Below, in pieces: positions 6,036 to 7,166 of a stretch of 7,166 bases of DNA; the stretch's first letter is position 1, and each line of letters begins with the position of its first letter. The DNA is from Burkholderiaceae bacterium. Lineage in GTDB: Bacteria; Pseudomonadota; Gammaproteobacteria; Burkholderiales; Burkholderiaceae. The stretch is from NCBI GenBank assembly GCA_947373615.1, contig CANBYN010000090.1, positions 1 through 7,166 on the forward strand, given 5' to 3'. Under the pieces are notes generated by a model that worked only from the letters and a program-made list of their open reading frames with translations, did not search any database and was not told the DNA's origin. The position numbers and the translations under genes were made by a program.

Positions 6036-7166
6036 GGCGCAGCACTTCCCTGGGTCGGTGTAGTCAATGGAATTGGAATTGGAGTTTTTATGGGTTTCGA
6101 TGGATCGGGAGCATCAACTACAAGCCTGCTTGCTTTCACTGTCAGCGGATCCCCAGACCTTGTAAGGACCGAACCCCAATCTGTGCGGTCAGCCATGTCA
6201 GCAACCATTGTGTCTGGCAACTTGGGCGGACTCATATCAGCTGACCAGCCACCGCCTAGCGCTTTAAATGCACCGACATACCCAATGAGCTCACTGGACT
6301 TCGTCTGCACTAAAGAATTTTGCATGCTCAAAAGGGATTGCTGCGCAGTAATTACCGTGGTGTAATCATTCTGCCCCGTCTTATAGCGTTCTAAAGATAA
6401 ATCGGCAGCACTTTTGGCAGCAATCACCCCACGACCCAAGTCTTCTTTGGAGCTCTTAGTCGTTGAGATTGTAACGAGGGCATCTTCAACCTCTTTTTGA
6501 GCATTCAAGACTTGATTCTGATAAGCCAATAGGCTTTGTTGAAATACCGAATCTTGTACACGTACTTGATCAACAATTGCACCACGATAAAACAAGGGTA
6601 GGTAGAGTCCCACAGAGACCCCAGAAGAATTATTGCCCCAGCTAAAGAGGTTTGCTGATGTTAAATTTCCGTAATTGGAAGTGGAATATCCAAAGGTTCC
6701 GCCCAAAGTAAATGATGGGAACAGCTGTGACTTATTGACGCCAATTAAGGCGGATTGAGAAGCCGCATTAAATTCAGCCTGCAAAACATCGGGTCTGCGC
6801 CGCAATAAATCTCTTGGCATACCAATACCTAGCTCATTAGGAGGTCTCAGAGAGCCCTTGGTATTTCCATAAGTCTTTTCGTAATATTCTGGTGGCTCGC
6901 CCAGCAAAATACTCATTGCATGTTGAGCTTTTCTTAAATTGGCAATCAATCCAGGAATCTGAGCCTTAGTTTGCTCGTACTGAGATTGCGCCTGACTTAA
7001 GTCAAGCATCGAGGTGGCACCATATTTAAAACGCGCACTTGCAATTCGCAAACTCTCTTTTTGTAACTCTAGATTAGTTCTAGCAACCTCTATCAATTCT
7101 TCGTAGTTACGAATATTGATATAAGTATTGGCGACATCCGCTGTTAGCGATACGTCTGCCGAGTAA
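6032..7166 (-). CDS. NodT/OprM-type outer-membrane efflux channel (N-terminus off the window)
   Basis: This is the C-terminal 377 residues of a TolC-superfamily outer-membrane factor, the exit duct of the pump. The frame is open through the right edge. The usual length is about 460-500 residues, so roughly 100-150, including the signal peptide and lipobox, are missing. Family signatures in order: ADVANTYINIRNYEEL, RFKYGATSMLDLSQAQ, AMSILLGEPP, GMPRDLLRRRPDVLQAE (the conserved P..LL.RRPD block), IGVNKSQLFPSFTLGG, LPLFYRGAIVDQV, VLNAQKEVEDAL, RYKTGQNDYTTVITAQ, and KALGGGW near the end. A TTG at 7096 could be mistaken for a start, but typical OMF sequence continues upstream of it, so it is internal. 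After GGGW there is a 70-residue tail ending in a Pro-rich segment, longer than usual. It is the first visible gene of the operon and its TGA overlaps the adaptor ATG. Confidence 0.95.
   Translation of the reverse strand, partial: YSADVSLTADVANTYINIRNYEELIEVARTNLELQKESLRIASARFKYGATSMLDLSQAQSQYEQTKAQIPGLIANLRKAQHAMSILLGEPPEYYEKTYGNTKGSLRPPNELGIGMPRDLLRRRPDVLQAEFNAASQSALIGVNKSQLFPSFTLGGTFGYSTSNYGNLTSANLFSWGNNSSGVSVGLYLPLFYRGAIVDQVRVQDSVFQQSLLAYQNQVLNAQKEVEDALVTISTTKSSKEDLGRGVIAAKSAADLSLERYKTGQNDYTTVITAQQSLLSMQNSLVQTKSSELIGYVGAFKALGGGWSADMSPPKLPDTMVADMADRTDWGSVLTRSGDPLTVKASRLVVDAPDPSKPIKTPIPIPLTTPTQGSAAP

Noticed and set aside
5812..6045. 77-codon minus-strand frame overlapping the adaptor start, and the plus-strand frames inside the efflux genes and the CX10C gene
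   Set aside because: These are shadows of well-supported genes in other frames, without domain signatures or ribosome binding sites.
6032..7096. Treating the outer-membrane factor as a complete gene starting at 7096
   Set aside because: The codon at 7096 is TTG, and conserved family sequence continues upstream in frame to the window edge.

Overview
The window looks like chromosomal DNA of a moderately AT-rich Gram-negative bacterium, most probably a betaproteobacterium. A Polynucleobacter-like Burkholderiales member is my best guess. The basis is the AT-leaning codon use, the complete RND/adaptor/outer-membrane-factor efflux set, and a secreted Lys/Ala-rich protein with paired cysteines of a type I recall from Burkholderiales. 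The genus is inference only. All confident genes lie on the minus strand, so transcription runs from the right edge to the left.

Right to left: (1) Positions 7166-6032 hold the C-terminal part of a NodT/OprM-type outer-membrane factor whose N-terminus lies beyond the edge. (2) Positions 6035-4782 hold a periplasmic adaptor (membrane fusion protein), joined to the first gene by an ATGA stop/start overlap. (3) Positions 4779-1666 hold a full-length HAE1-type RND permease starting 2 nt after the adaptor stop. These three form one operon in the order OMF-adaptor-permease and should build a tripartite, proton-driven efflux pump spanning both membranes. Its promoter and any local regulator lie outside the window, and its substrate cannot be read from the sequence.

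(4) Positions 1665-799 are an 867-base, AT-rich stretch with no convincing intact gene. It contains four inverted repeats, a 21-base imperfect direct repeat, some coding-looking but interrupted frames and one tiny reading frame with a ribosome binding site. It looks like decayed coding or regulatory DNA. (5) Positions 798-184 encode a 204-residue exported protein with three KEKC...KDxC (CX10C) modules. (6) Positions 183-45 are AT-rich with no gene. (7) The first ~44 bases look like the terminal inverted repeat of an IS3-family insertion sequence whose body is to the left.

The pump is an ordinary family with some unusual details: a Trp-Asn heptad extension before the adaptor's membrane anchor, a short adaptor hairpin, an Asn/Ser-rich permease switch-loop region and a long OMF tail. 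I do not see a clearly new multi-gene system. The items most worth following up are the CX10C protein, the adaptor N-terminus, and the possible repeat-protein relic just upstream of the CX10C gene.
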